The notes beneath the pieces were generated by a model. That model was not told where the DNA came from. It saw only the letters and a program-made list of their open reading frames with translations, and made no database searches. The position numbers and the translations under genes are program-made. A stretch of 64,000 bases of DNA from Sanderia malayensis. Its lineage: Eukaryota > Cnidaria > Scyphozoa > Semaeostomeae > Pelagiidae. The stretch covers positions 82,437-146,436 of the forward strand of contig RQOL01000673.1 in NCBI GenBank assembly GCA_013076295.1, given 5' to 3'. This document shows, piece by piece, positions 24,061 through 33,849 of this stretch. Positions within the stretch are counted from its first letter, which is position 1. Every line of letters begins with the position of its first letter.

Positions 24061-24523
24061 TGGACCAAACAGGAAAATTTTTTAAAAGTGGGTCAAAAAT
24101 TTCTGAAGTGGCAAAATCGCAACAATGCCACGATGCCCCTGGTGCCAACATATTTACTTGTTGAAAAAATTAAAAGAGCTCTTATTGAGCTTTCATCTAG
24201 ATTTGAAGAAATTCAGTTTTATTCCATCACATTTTCCACAAACGAACAACATTCTTGCTCTTTTGTTTATTGGGGAAAGAATTTAAATCCAGCGAAATAA
24301 TAATATTTAGCCCTTTGGACATTGCTTCAAGTAAATCTTGGATTCTTACACTTGTAGCTTTGGAACACCACCCCGGGAAACACTTATGTTTACTTTTCTG
24401 CGTTGCTCAGTAAATTTTTCCCTTGTAATGACATATGTAATTAGAATTTAAATTATGAAAATTGAGACCTATTGTGAATTTTTTCTAGACAGGTTTTCCT
24501 GTTATTTATTGGTTTCACAGAAT

Positions 24524-24561
24524 GGTAATATGTGGCTTGAGCAGGCAAGCCACATATTACC
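24524..24561. repeat. Perfect 16-bp stem-loop, copy 1
   Basis: GGTAATATGTGGCTTG, a six-base loop AGCAGG, then the exact complement. It is identical in copy 2 (about 53086-53123). It lies between the gag-like fragment and the 3' end of the MADF gene. Confidence 0.7.
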
Positions 24562-24733
24562 GTGATGCTACCACAAAGCCTACCACATATCAAACCAACC
24601 TCTGCCCTTGGTAAAAATTAAAATTAAGAATATTAAATTACCAAAAAATATATAAGATGTAAATTTCTAAAGATGTAATACAAAACCTCACAGTTATTTT
24701 AATTGTTATGTATACCACAAGGAAATTAGTTGT

Positions 24734-26418
24734 CTAGCGTTGAGTCTGTGGGGAGCTACTACTGGAATTAAAGTGAGGCATTTGCCTTGAGTCCTGTTCT
24801 AGTAAAGACCTATATGGTGATTGAACCCTTGAATAGTTTGCCAAGTGTAAATACGGTTGTTGTGGATAATGGGCAAACATGTTACTTGGTGTTGCAGCCT
24901 TGTACTTGGTCTCACAAACTAATCTTTGAATATCCATTCTCAACAAATCTTTACTCTCTCCCTCTTATATGGTCTGAAACATCTTCGCAATCATTTCACC
25001 AAAAAGCTGATCTGCTGAATTTGGAGCCCTCACCTCCACTGGCTATGGTCTTTCTTTGGGCCTATTTAGTACACTGATTGCTGATTAAAACATTTGACCT
25101 ATTGGTGTCAATCGTTTTGGCAGATTTTGCAGAGGGCCTGTTGTCTGTTTGGTAGGCACAGTAATCCTCATCAGCTCTTGGTCTTGTTGTGCCAATGTTT
25201 GAAGTGGTAGCACGGGGAGTGACATTGTCAGACAAAAATGACAAGGCATCATAATACTGCTATTTACTTCTGTAGATGTCAGCAGCCCCTGCACCACTTA
25301 CTTTAGATTGCTCACATTTATTTTTCGCTGCTACATAATAGGACCTTAGGGCATTGACCTTTCGTTGCATTTCTTCCAATGAAGGAAGGAGAATCACTCC
25401 AAATTCGGACAAATCAGCAACAATTTTGCCGATACAATGTCTCCTTCTTTCTTTAATATGATTGCTAGGGTCATACAGCATCATACAGCGGTGGCTGATT
25501 TTCCCATAGCTCTATTAATTTATCAACGACATCATCTTTCCACTCAAACTTATTTTCTTTCACTTTCTTCGCTTTTCTAGCCAAAGGCTTTATTTACTGG
25601 AGGCAGTGCTTGTCTGCTCACTATTTGAAATGATTGATCTTCATCTTCATATGCATTATACTCTTCACTGCTACAAATAAAAACATCAAATTAAATCAAA
25701 TTACATAGGAATTAAATGCTTACACAACCAGAACATGAGAGCAGTTGCAGTGCAGCAGGCCAAGCTACCAATGGCACCCTGGTTACAAGTGTAGTTGTGT
25801 GGAAGGAAGAACCAGGTGCAGCCAACCTGCATATGGTGTCAGATTTAATTTGGGTAGCTTAGCCTAGATTAAGGTAGGCCAATGAAGGATGAAGTCAGAG
25901 ATTTACTGCATTAGACATAGATTACAGTATGCAATCATATAGTCTAGTACCTATAGACCCACTGTTTCACTGTAACTTAGGTCACAATGAGCAAACTTGC
26001 TTGGCACCGTTATAAGAAAAAATATCATTAATTTATTGCACAATTATTTGCAGAAATTCACATCGCTTAAACAGTTGGCTACCTACCATAATGGTGGGCC
26101 AAAACCAAAGGCCTAGCTAGACCTGTAGGTCAGGTAAATGTAAAATAAGTCTAAGCAAACAGAAACAAATTCAAAATATAACTCTTACTTTTGCACTGAG
26201 TATGCTGCCTGTGATATTTCTTGTTCTGGTATTTCGAAATCAGCACAACCAGCAGGAATTTCCATTGTAAAATTTGTGAACTTTGACTGCCTTCCACTGC
26301 GTTCTTTTCTTTTTTCAATGTGAAGTAAATCAAGAAAAGCTCCAGAAAAGTGCATCATAAAATGGTGCCCAGGAAAATTGTCGGTCTCTTTGAAAAACTT
26401 GAAGGAAGGACTAAGCAA
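24734..26418 (-). pseudogene. Spliced MADF-domain protein gene remnant, copy 1
   Basis: Minus strand. Upstream exon 26418-26189 ends SQAAYSVQ at a strong donor (GTAAGAG). The intron ends TTTTTGTAG and exon 2 starts at 25670, joining in phase to give NSEEYNAYEDEDQSFQ. After a shared frameshift near 25590 it reads KFEWKDDVVDKLIELWENQP, LYDPSNHIKERRRHCIGKI, ALRSYYVAAKNKCEQSK and SGAGAADIYRSK, a MADF (Myb/SANT-like) domain. It continues to a C-terminal part LLRMDIQRLVCETKY (24946-24734). Harbinger transposons encode such a Myb/MADF DNA-binding partner, and a THAP/DDE_4 fragment lies convergently next to it. Copy 1 has a 10-bp duplication breaking the LYD motif. The start codon is unknown because the first exon is open upstream. 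Confidence 0.7.
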
Positions 26419-26619
26419 TTTGACCAGCGATCAAATTGAAATCCCGCAAGAAGGATTAAAAATGTCGTCATTTTGGCTAACAGATTCATCATATGAAAAT
26501 GAATCAATTGTTGATGAAAATGGAAAGCGTCTAGTATTCCCAGGTATCACATCTGTCATTTTTTTCAATTCAAATCATTTCTGGGAAAACCAATGAATTT
26601 AAAAAATTCATTTTCCCAG

Positions 26620-28056
26620 GTCTAAGTCAGTGGCATTTTAGAAAGCATCAGGCGTCTTATAGACGTTTTATTGGTGAGCTAATGATAGCGAAGGCAAAGT
26701 TAGCAGAAATCAAAAGGGTTGGCCATGACTTAGATGATGCAATTGTGAATGGTTTAAATGACATATGGCCACAAGCAAGTCATTTGTGGTGCATCCAACA
26801 TTTGCAAAATGCTGACTCAACACAGCTGGCCAAAATGGGTGCCAACAACATGGGTGGTTTGAGAAGCACAGGAGTGACATATTTGTAAAATGCCTCATAT
26901 TGTCTGCAAGAGAGGAGCTAAATATCAGTGGCTGATTCTACAGCAACGGCTTGGAATCGAAGCACAGGTGATAAAAGTGACAATTGTCCAATGGGGGTAT
27001 AGTTGTCCAATGGGGAGAATGGGGATGTATTGTCTTTCAGGGTATCATTTTCACCTGTTTTTTCTATTGCAGGGTATCAAAACAAATAATTTTTCTAGAG
27101 CAGGACATAATTTCAGTAACATTAGGCCTTTGCACCTGTTGACAGCAAAGTTAACAGTTGCTTTCACTTTTGCAATTAAGTATTGACATTAGTTGATCTT
27201 GATTCTGAAGCATTTTTTTCTGATTTCTTATTTCAAATCCATATCGACAAGCTCCTGAAAAAGAAGATAAATGAAGTGTCACCAAGCAAAGATATCCAAG
27301 CTGTGAGTGAAACCCTAGCCATATGGGTCCAAGAAAACTTCGTGGAAGAAGCACAGAAAGCTCTCTTTAGGCAAGGAAAGTATCAGTTGGCAATTGGGTA
27401 CAAGCACTTCTCTGTTGAACCTACTGTTTGGCTGCTATGGGGTCCCCAAAGAAGACTTCAACATTTTGAAGCTTTCCTCTACCATGTTCCGCCAAGCTAT
27501 GAGAAGTATCAGAAGCCTTTAAATGCTGGGCTAAAGAAGACACCTTGCCAGAAAAGGAGAGCTGATCTTCCAGAGCCTGAAATGTTTCAAGACCTGGTGG
27601 CTGCTGAGCCAATCAAAAACGTTGTGACCCCAGTCAAGCAAAGGAAGATTAATTCACAATCTTTGCAACGAGAAGTTGTAGCAAAAGTGCAACAGCCAGC
27701 CATAGATGTGTTCGATCCTTTCCGAGTGAACAACACCATGTATACTTTGGTCCACAGAAATAACAAATCCATGTTTCCTCAGTGTAAAACGTTGCGAGGA
27801 ATGCAAGATTGCTTTTATAACAGCAGATGTAATTGCGGTGAAGCCAACTGCAGTTCGTGAATTAATAAACAACTATGGAAAGAGGCAAAAGCAAACAGGG
27901 AACATCTATTTGCACTACTTGAAGAAGTGTTTGAAAGTGCACAACCAGAAATTTGAATTTAATGCAGTAACAGTGCCAAGCCAGACGAAGAAACATCTGT
28001 CAGATGCTCAAATGGCCAAACTGCTTAGTGCCAGTTGTCTTTTTGAAGACATGTAA
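26620..28056 (+). pseudogene. Multicopy TE-type protein (MULE-like?), C-terminal part, copy 1
   Basis: It reads QWHFRKHQASYRRFIGEL, then LDDAIVNGLNDIWPQASHLWCIQHLQ, a transposase-like Asp...Cys-x-x-His block. A broken stretch near 26890 gives FVKCLILSAREELNISG. 27183-27860 then encodes VQENFVEEAQKALFRQGKY, WLLWGPQRRLQHFEAFL, KRRADLPEPEMFQ and DPFRVNNTMYTLVHRN. The family is abundant in cnidarian genomes and resembles MULE-type transposases, but the name is not secure. A 2-bp difference near 27779 puts the last 90 residues (KQTGNIYLHYLKKCLK) in another frame in this copy only. Confidence 0.6.
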
Positions 28057-28391
28057 CACTCTAGTTTTGTTGTGTATTGGGTTCTTAAAATTGATGTTAA
28101 GCAACACAGCACCACCAGCTGATAAATGAAATGGACATGTCATGTAGCTTTTTGATACAGATTTGTCTTCATTAAAAAATGTTAAGTTTAACCTTAACCT
28201 TGCCCTTGTGCCAGCTCAATACGTTTCTTGTTTGGGTCTATCCGGTTCTTACGGACAAGGGTTTACATTTATACATCAAAGGGAAAATCGCCTGTCTTTC
28301 TTGTTTGTTGCTCTTACATGGATCAGGAAAGAGAGTTATGACCAGAAAAATCCTGACTGAGTATGACAAAGGCAGTATAACATTTGCTGCT
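28057..28391. other. No gene seen
   Basis: 3' flank of the multicopy protein, running to the TC end of the Helitron-like element. The equivalent in copy 2 is 56560-56894. Confidence 0.4.
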
Positions 28392-29349
28392 TCTAATAAT
28401 ACTATTCTGCGATGTCACGTGATGACGCACTTTCCCTGCCAAAAACAATAGATTCGACCTGAAACAATAGGTCGAACGCCCAAAAACAATGGGCCGAAAC
28501 GGCGAATCGGTGATCAATAAGGCTTTTTTCAATGGGGGCGCACAAGGTTGAGACTTGCATGGAAAGGCTCCGTTTCTGGAGTAGGCAAAAGTTATCTATT
28601 TTTGGAAGCCTATTTTAAAAGAATTTTTGAGTTATTCCATTGATTATCCTACTAATTGTGCTATCACGAAAAAACGACGGTTTACCCTGGCGAAACTTCC
28701 AAATTCGCGTCACGAACTCCAATTTCGAAGGAAGCGTTCGCTCTTCACGTGACGCGTTTCGCCTTTTGCTGCAATTTGATTGGCTCTTTCGTGGCTTCAT
28801 GTGAAAAGTCACGCGTTTTTTGTTATCATGCAAATTAGCCCTCGGGTTGAACAGCAGGTACTTTTGGAGAAGACGCATGTTTTTGTTTTCAACACAAAGG
28901 ATAACTGGGCGCCTTTCAAAGTGTTTTACGACCTGAATTATCTTTGTAAAGCCTTGCTAATTGTTTGAGAGACCTCTGGAAAATTACAGGAAAAAATTGA
29001 GAACACAGGTGATAGCTTTGTTTTGTTTTTTGAGTGAGATAGTTGTAGTTTAGGCAGTAGGCGACCGCCATTGTTGCTTCGGCATGCCTGCGACGCTTAG
29101 GCCTAATGTAAACAAGCCCAAAGTTTTAATAAACAAATTATGATAAGGGGTTATCAGGCGAGCGAAGCGAGCCAAACTGTTGCGAGAAGAGTAGGCAGAG
29201 GCATGAGTGTAAGCGAATGCAGCGCACGAAGTGCGCCCTATCAGTCAATGTTTCTTGATAATAGATAGACAGGCGAGCGCAGCGAGCTAACCCATTGTAC
29301 GTGGGGTTGAAAGAGGCATGAGCGAAGCGAATGCAGCGCACGAAGTGTA
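28392..29349 (+). mobile_element. Helitron-like element, 3'-truncated, copy 1
   Basis: It starts TCTAATAATACTATTCTG, followed by TCACGTGATGACGC, the same 5' end as the inverted element at 8107. It runs into about two 114-bp units (29155-29349). Then CACGAAGTG jumps to TACTTTTGGAG, which in copy 2 lies at 60376, inside the next element. The 3' end (CTAG), most minisatellite units and the start of the next element are therefore deleted here. Confidence 0.7.
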
Positions 29350-30180
29350 CTTTTGGAGAAGACGCGTGTTTTTGTTTTGCACACAAAGGGGCCTTTCAAA
29401 GTGTTTTACGAGCTGAACATTTTTTGTAAAGAGCTGCTAATTGTTTCAAAGACCCTGGAGAGTTGCAGGAAACAATTGGGAACACAGGTGATAGGTTTGT
29501 TTAGTATTTTGAGTTGAAATAGTTGTAGTTTTTGTAGTATCTAGGCCTTGCTTCGGCATGCTTAGGCCCAATGAAAACAAAGTCAAAATTATGATTTGTT
29601 CAGGCGCTATTTGCACGGTTTTCCTCATTTAAACTTTCAACAAGTGTTTGTATGTTTGTATATTAGGTATAGTATGTTGTTTTAGTAGGTATAGTATGTT
29701 TTTATAGTAGGTATAGTAGGTATAGTATGTTTTTATAGTAGGTATAGTATGTATATAGTATGTTTATAGTATGTTATTATAGTAGGTATAGTAGGTATAG
29801 TATGTTTGTATAGTAGGTAAAGTAGGTATAGTATGTTTGTATAGTAGGTATAGTATCTTTGTATGGTAGGTATAGTAGGTATAGTATGTTTGCATAGTAG
29901 GTATAGTATGTTGGTAAAATAGGTATAGTAGGTTGTAGGTATGTATGTAGGTATGTATGTATGTAGGTATGTATGTATGGGCATGAGCGTAAGCAAATGC
30001 AGCGCACGAAGTGCGCCAACCACAGGCAAGCGTAGCGAGCTAACCCATTGTACGTAGGGTTGAAAGAGGCATGAGCATAAGCGAATGCAGCGCACAAAGT
30101 GCGCCCTATCAGTCAATGTTTCTTTATAATAGATAGACAGGCGAGCGCAGCGAGCTAACCCATTGTAAGTGGCATTCATT
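29350..30180 (+). mobile_element. Remnant of second Helitron-like element with GTAT-rich repeats, copy 1
   Basis: Matches 60376-61270 of copy 2. Bases 29645-29990 are a degenerate tandem repeat of AGTAGGTATAGTATGTTTGT, then (GTAT)n. Bases 29985-30170 carry one to two 114-bp units. Long frames on the minus strand here (Tyr/Thr/Ile-rich) come from the repeat and are not genes. Confidence 0.6.
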
Positions 30181-31531
30181 ATTTCATTATTGTAGAGAGT
30201 AAGTTATTATAGTAGTTACCTTCTGTATTTGTAGCTCAGTTGTTCAATTGATATCTTCCAAATATTGCATAATATCCTGTCACAAAAAAAACCAAGAACA
30301 TAATTATAAGTAGGTATTGTATGCATACTTTGTTTGCATAGTAGGTATAATATGTAAAGTTTCTACGTATAGTAGGCAAAGTATGTATAATACATACACA
30401 AGTGGAAGTCTGTAAGGTAAAGAAGGGGAGAGTTATATACTTTGCAGGAAAACTGCCACATTCAAAAAAACTATTAAAACAGAGGTTGAAGGTAAAATGG
30501 TTCAATCAATGTAGATATATATAATATATATAGATGTATACATAATAAAGAAAGGCAATGAAATAATTAATAACATTATAATAACATTATAAATAACTAT
30601 TATATTATAATAACTATTTTATTATACTAACTTATATTATATTATAACTTATAATATGTAAATTTCCATACCAAATAGTTTTGTAATCTCATACTGATTT
30701 TTATACGGAAGTAAAAGATTTTTACTGAATGATTATACCATTATTTATGTTTGTATATTCATGTATGGCAATTTTTGTCTACTTATGCCATACTTCTACA
30801 CATTACTTTACAAGTGACTATTATTCAACTTAACATACCCTCTATATTTTTTCACCAATTCGTAGTTCAGTCTATTCCATAGTCCTTGCTGTGCAATTTT
30901 TACTTTCACTATGCAGCAATATTATAGCATCAGAATAAGCCAGCACCACATTTCTTCCACATGCCGAGGATACCTCGATTTCATTTAAAATCCTGTTTGG
31001 TGAGGCCTCAAAAGACAATACCTTTGACTGTAGCACGCTAAAAACTTAATATAGTGATATTAAATTTTATACAAAAGGATGGAATTAAAATTAGATAGAC
31101 AACATAGTAGTACCACATTAGATTAGAGAAAAAACAATCCCCGAGAGAATGTTTTCATATGATACCTGATATGGTAATTTTTCAATTTATTTCACGGCAA
31201 ATAATGATGCAATTTCATAGATTATTATTTCTTAAATGGAAAGGGAGTAGTTTTCCTACCTCATTCTTTGGTCTGCTTCATGTCAACCAGTCAGCTTATC
31301 TCAATATTGACAGCATATTTTTATATCCATGGCTTTACAAATGACTATCATTAAGTACAATTTACCCTAGATATTCCATGAAATGTATTCGTTGGAATAC
31401 CATTGCTACCTTTTGCAATTTCACTATAACATCATTATAATTATAAGCCCAACATTAGATTCTTTCCACACGTCAAAAAGACCTCGATTTCATTTTTCAT
31501 TCTTCTGGGCGAGGCCATATTGTTGCTATAG
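30181..31531. other. AT-rich region with a diverged direct duplication
   Basis: No clear gene. About 30780-31060 resembles about 31310-31580: both contain TTTACAA(G/A)TGACTAT, ACCTCGATTTCATTT, G(G/C)GAGGCC and AAGACAAT in the same order. The second unit runs into a possible exon at 31532. Bases 30540-30660 are nearly pure A/T. Confidence 0.5.
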
Positions 31532-31802
31532 TATCACAAGACAATTACCTTGGACAGAAGCGCGCGAAAAACTTTTCCAGATTTTGATCGCACAAATTCA
31601 AGTAAGTGGAAATTTTTTCTTCGTAACTTTTAAAACTATCAACGTTTAACAAAGCGAAGACATATAAACTAAAAAAACTTACAAATAATTGTATATTATT
31701 CACCACAATTTTCCACTTCATGTATAGTGTATTTAACAAAAGTTACTTTTGTTTCTATCAGCATTATCACTGAACTAGAATCGCGCGCTCATTCAAAGTT
31801 TT
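31532..31802 (+). CDS. Possible upstream exons of the novel spliced gene, copy 1
   Basis: Two candidate exons: 31532-31601 (after GCTATAG, ending before GTAAGTGG; one frame reads RQLPWTEAREKLFQILIAQ) and 31779-31802 (24 bp, before GTAAGTAT). Both keep phase 0 with the exon that begins at 31959. Strong donors are seen, but the microexon and weak acceptors leave this uncertain. These could be 5' UTR exons. Confidence 0.3.
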
Positions 31803-31970
31803 GTAAGTATTTCCTTCTATTACCATCTTCACATCACGCTTGCTCTTCCTGTATTTATACGTAAAAATTAGCTATTATCAGAATTTCATAAAATTATAAT
31901 TGCAGCATTTTCTAATCCTTATTTTCCTCATTCAATATTTTCCAATTTTTATTTGAAGAACATTTTAAAC

Positions 31971-32562
31971 ATGGCAAGTGCTAAGCCGAAACAACATGAA
32001 ATCGCCATCACATTTGGCAAAAACACAAAAGTAGTTATATCACATACATTCTTTCCTAAATATTTGGCCAATTTCCATGTTCTCCATTATTCTTCATACG
32101 CTCTTTTCTTTATAGGAGATAACATACAGCAATGTATCATTGCTCAAAAAAGAATGTGCCAACCAATTCCATGAATTGGTTGGAAAAAAGTTTATTTTGG
32201 TTTTCCCCACCGGGAAAAGAATTCCGACAAAAGGAATAGTGTAAGTATATCTTTTCCATCACTTTTCACACCTCAAATATATGCACTTGGGCAATGGCAT
32301 AATATCTTTTGACTTTATGTTACCAACCTGTTAAACATAACTGTTAATAATGTTAATTTGCAGAACACAATCAGAGGCCTTTATTAAAATAAAAGGAGAT
32401 CTAAAAAAAAAATCAAACAAAAAGGGTGGGAAGGTCGACAAAAAGGGTGGAAAGGTCACCCAAAAGGAAGGTCCTCCACAGCCATTCCATAGTGACCATG
32501 CCCACCCATACCAAGTAGCACGTGGTGCTCAAACTGTTAAATTTATTTATTTTAATATATAA
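31971..32562 (+). CDS. Candidate novel three-exon gene, basic protein, copy 1
   Basis: Exons 31971-32030, 32116-32240 and 32364-32562. Introns have GT-AG ends: GTAGTT...TTTCTTTATAG, and GTAAGTAT...TTAATTTGCAG. The phases agree, giving 384 bp and 127 residues from ATG to TAA. The protein starts MASAKPKQHEIAITFGKN, continues SLLKKECANQFHELVGKK and VFPTGKRIPTKG, and ends with a Lys/Gly-rich part (KKGGKVDKKGGKV) and a His/Pro-rich tail. No signal peptide or membrane segment is seen, and no known domain was recognised. The Lys-rich tail suggests nucleic-acid binding, as inference only. The 85-bp first intron is open in frame, so retention is possible. Copy 2 keeps all splice sites but has a 1-bp change in exon 3. 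Confidence 0.5.
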
Positions 32563-32715
32563 ATAGTTTATAAATATTTTGTAAATAGTATTGTAATAGT
32601 TTTTGTTCATTTTGTTCATTTTTTCAACATTTTGTTCAGTTTTCAATTAAGTTCTATTGACATTTAAATAGTTACACAGTAAAAACCTGCATATAAGAAC
32701 CTCCTATTTTTAAGT

Positions 32716-33219
32716 GTGTATTTTTAAATGATATAAGGTAAATAAAAGGTAAAAATGATAACATTTGTAAATAAGAAAAAATGTACAGGGTAGTCGCAGC
32801 AATGCAGGACAATAGGCAACAATACACATCAGCGATATAGAGGTGGGGGCGATGTCTAGTAAGTGTCATTATCATCATAATCATCATCAGTCCCGTGATG
32901 GAGATAGTAAATGTAAGGGACGCAAGTAGTGGTAGAATACGGCAAAGATAAATATTTCAGTTATGATGTGTATTTTTAAATGATATAAGGTAAATAAAAG
33001 GTAAAAATGATAACATTTGTAAATAAGAAAAAATGTACAGGGTAGTCGCAGCAATGCAGGACAATAGGCAACAATACACATCAGCGATATAGAGGTGGTG
33101 GCGATGTCTAGTAAGTGTCATTATCATCATAATCATCATCAGTCCCGTGATGGAGATAGTAAATGTAAGGGACGCAAGTAGTGGTAGAATGCGGCAAAGA
33201 TAAATATTTCAGTTATGAT
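32716..33219. repeat. 252-bp tandem duplication
   Basis: Two adjacent units, 32716-32967 and 32968-33219, differ by only a few bases. Copy 2 enters the first unit at about 63799, and the window ends inside it. Confidence 0.85.
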
Positions 33220-33849
33220 AACCATCAGAAATGATTGAATACGAATGGGGTGTAGAAGAAAACCGAGTAAGGTCAAAGAGAGATTGGGTTGATTTGAGGA
33301 TCAGTATGGTAAAGAAAAAAGTTGTGTGTGCGAATCGTCAGCTATCAACCTGGATCAGCGTTTCGGGGGTTTAATGACAGTACGCTTTTATGATCACAGG
33401 CCCCCCAGCACCCCGAAGGGCACCATCGCACAAGATAATGAATGCAGAAGTTAGAGACAATGGGAAAAACAAGGCGCGTACAGCTGATCAGCTAAAGAAG
33501 ACAAGTATCGGAATTCAGAAGCGCTATGAATATGTGGGGCATAGCGATCAATGCAAAGTAGAACCGCAAAAATAATATGAATTCATAGTGAAAAGATTTC
33601 GAAATGAAGAATATTTAGTGTTTCTGGATACATGTTCAAGTTGTAATTGGAAAAAAATAATTATGATTATGATGTATGCTGCATAACAGCAACAACAATA
33701 ACAATAGAAAACGGAATTACAACAACAACAACAATGTCGGCTGTTAGGCCAAATAGAAAGTATGAAATATTAAATGTGAAATTATCACACGAAGATGCCC
33801 CTGATTTTGACTGTTTATAGTTTGAGGTTAGTCCTGACCAAAATGTCTT
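33220..33849. other. No gene seen; 3' flank of the Penelope-like element
   Basis: Contains (CAA)n near 33690-33735 and a short plus frame (33390-33575) that resembles nothing known. The GIY-YIG endonuclease that follows the reverse transcriptase in most Penelope-like elements would lie here on the minus strand, but no such motif could be read. Confidence 0.4.

Larger units (their letters stand above)
8276..32917 (+). repeat. Large direct duplication, copy 1
   Basis: This interval is repeated at 36131-64000 in the same order and orientation. The offset between copies changes stepwise with indels: 27,854 at 9.4 kb; 27,632 after a 222-bp deletion; about 28,686 after the LINE deletion near 19.5 kb; 28,564; 28,500; then about 31,090 after the minisatellite difference. 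The right limit given here is where the second copy meets the window edge, so the true end is unknown. The left limit is where the second copy begins after the N run. Confidence 0.95.

Noticed and set aside
24540..24562. Rolling-circle virus nonanucleotide at the stem-loop
   Set aside because: The loop is AGCAGG; TAATATTAC is not present in it.
29733..30179. Tyr/Thr/Ile-rich frames on the minus strand
   Set aside because: They are translations of the GTATAGTAGGTATAG tandem repeat; the same occurs at 60774-61122.
30231..30250. tRNA-like A box (GTAGCTCAGTTG)
   Set aside because: No B box or cloverleaf follows, so there is no tRNA or SINE call.
8276..33219. One giant transposon (Polinton- or Starship-like) duplicated as a unit
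   Set aside because: No DNA polymerase B, integrase, capsid or tyrosine recombinase was seen, and no terminal repeats enclose the block. It is a nest of ordinary elements.
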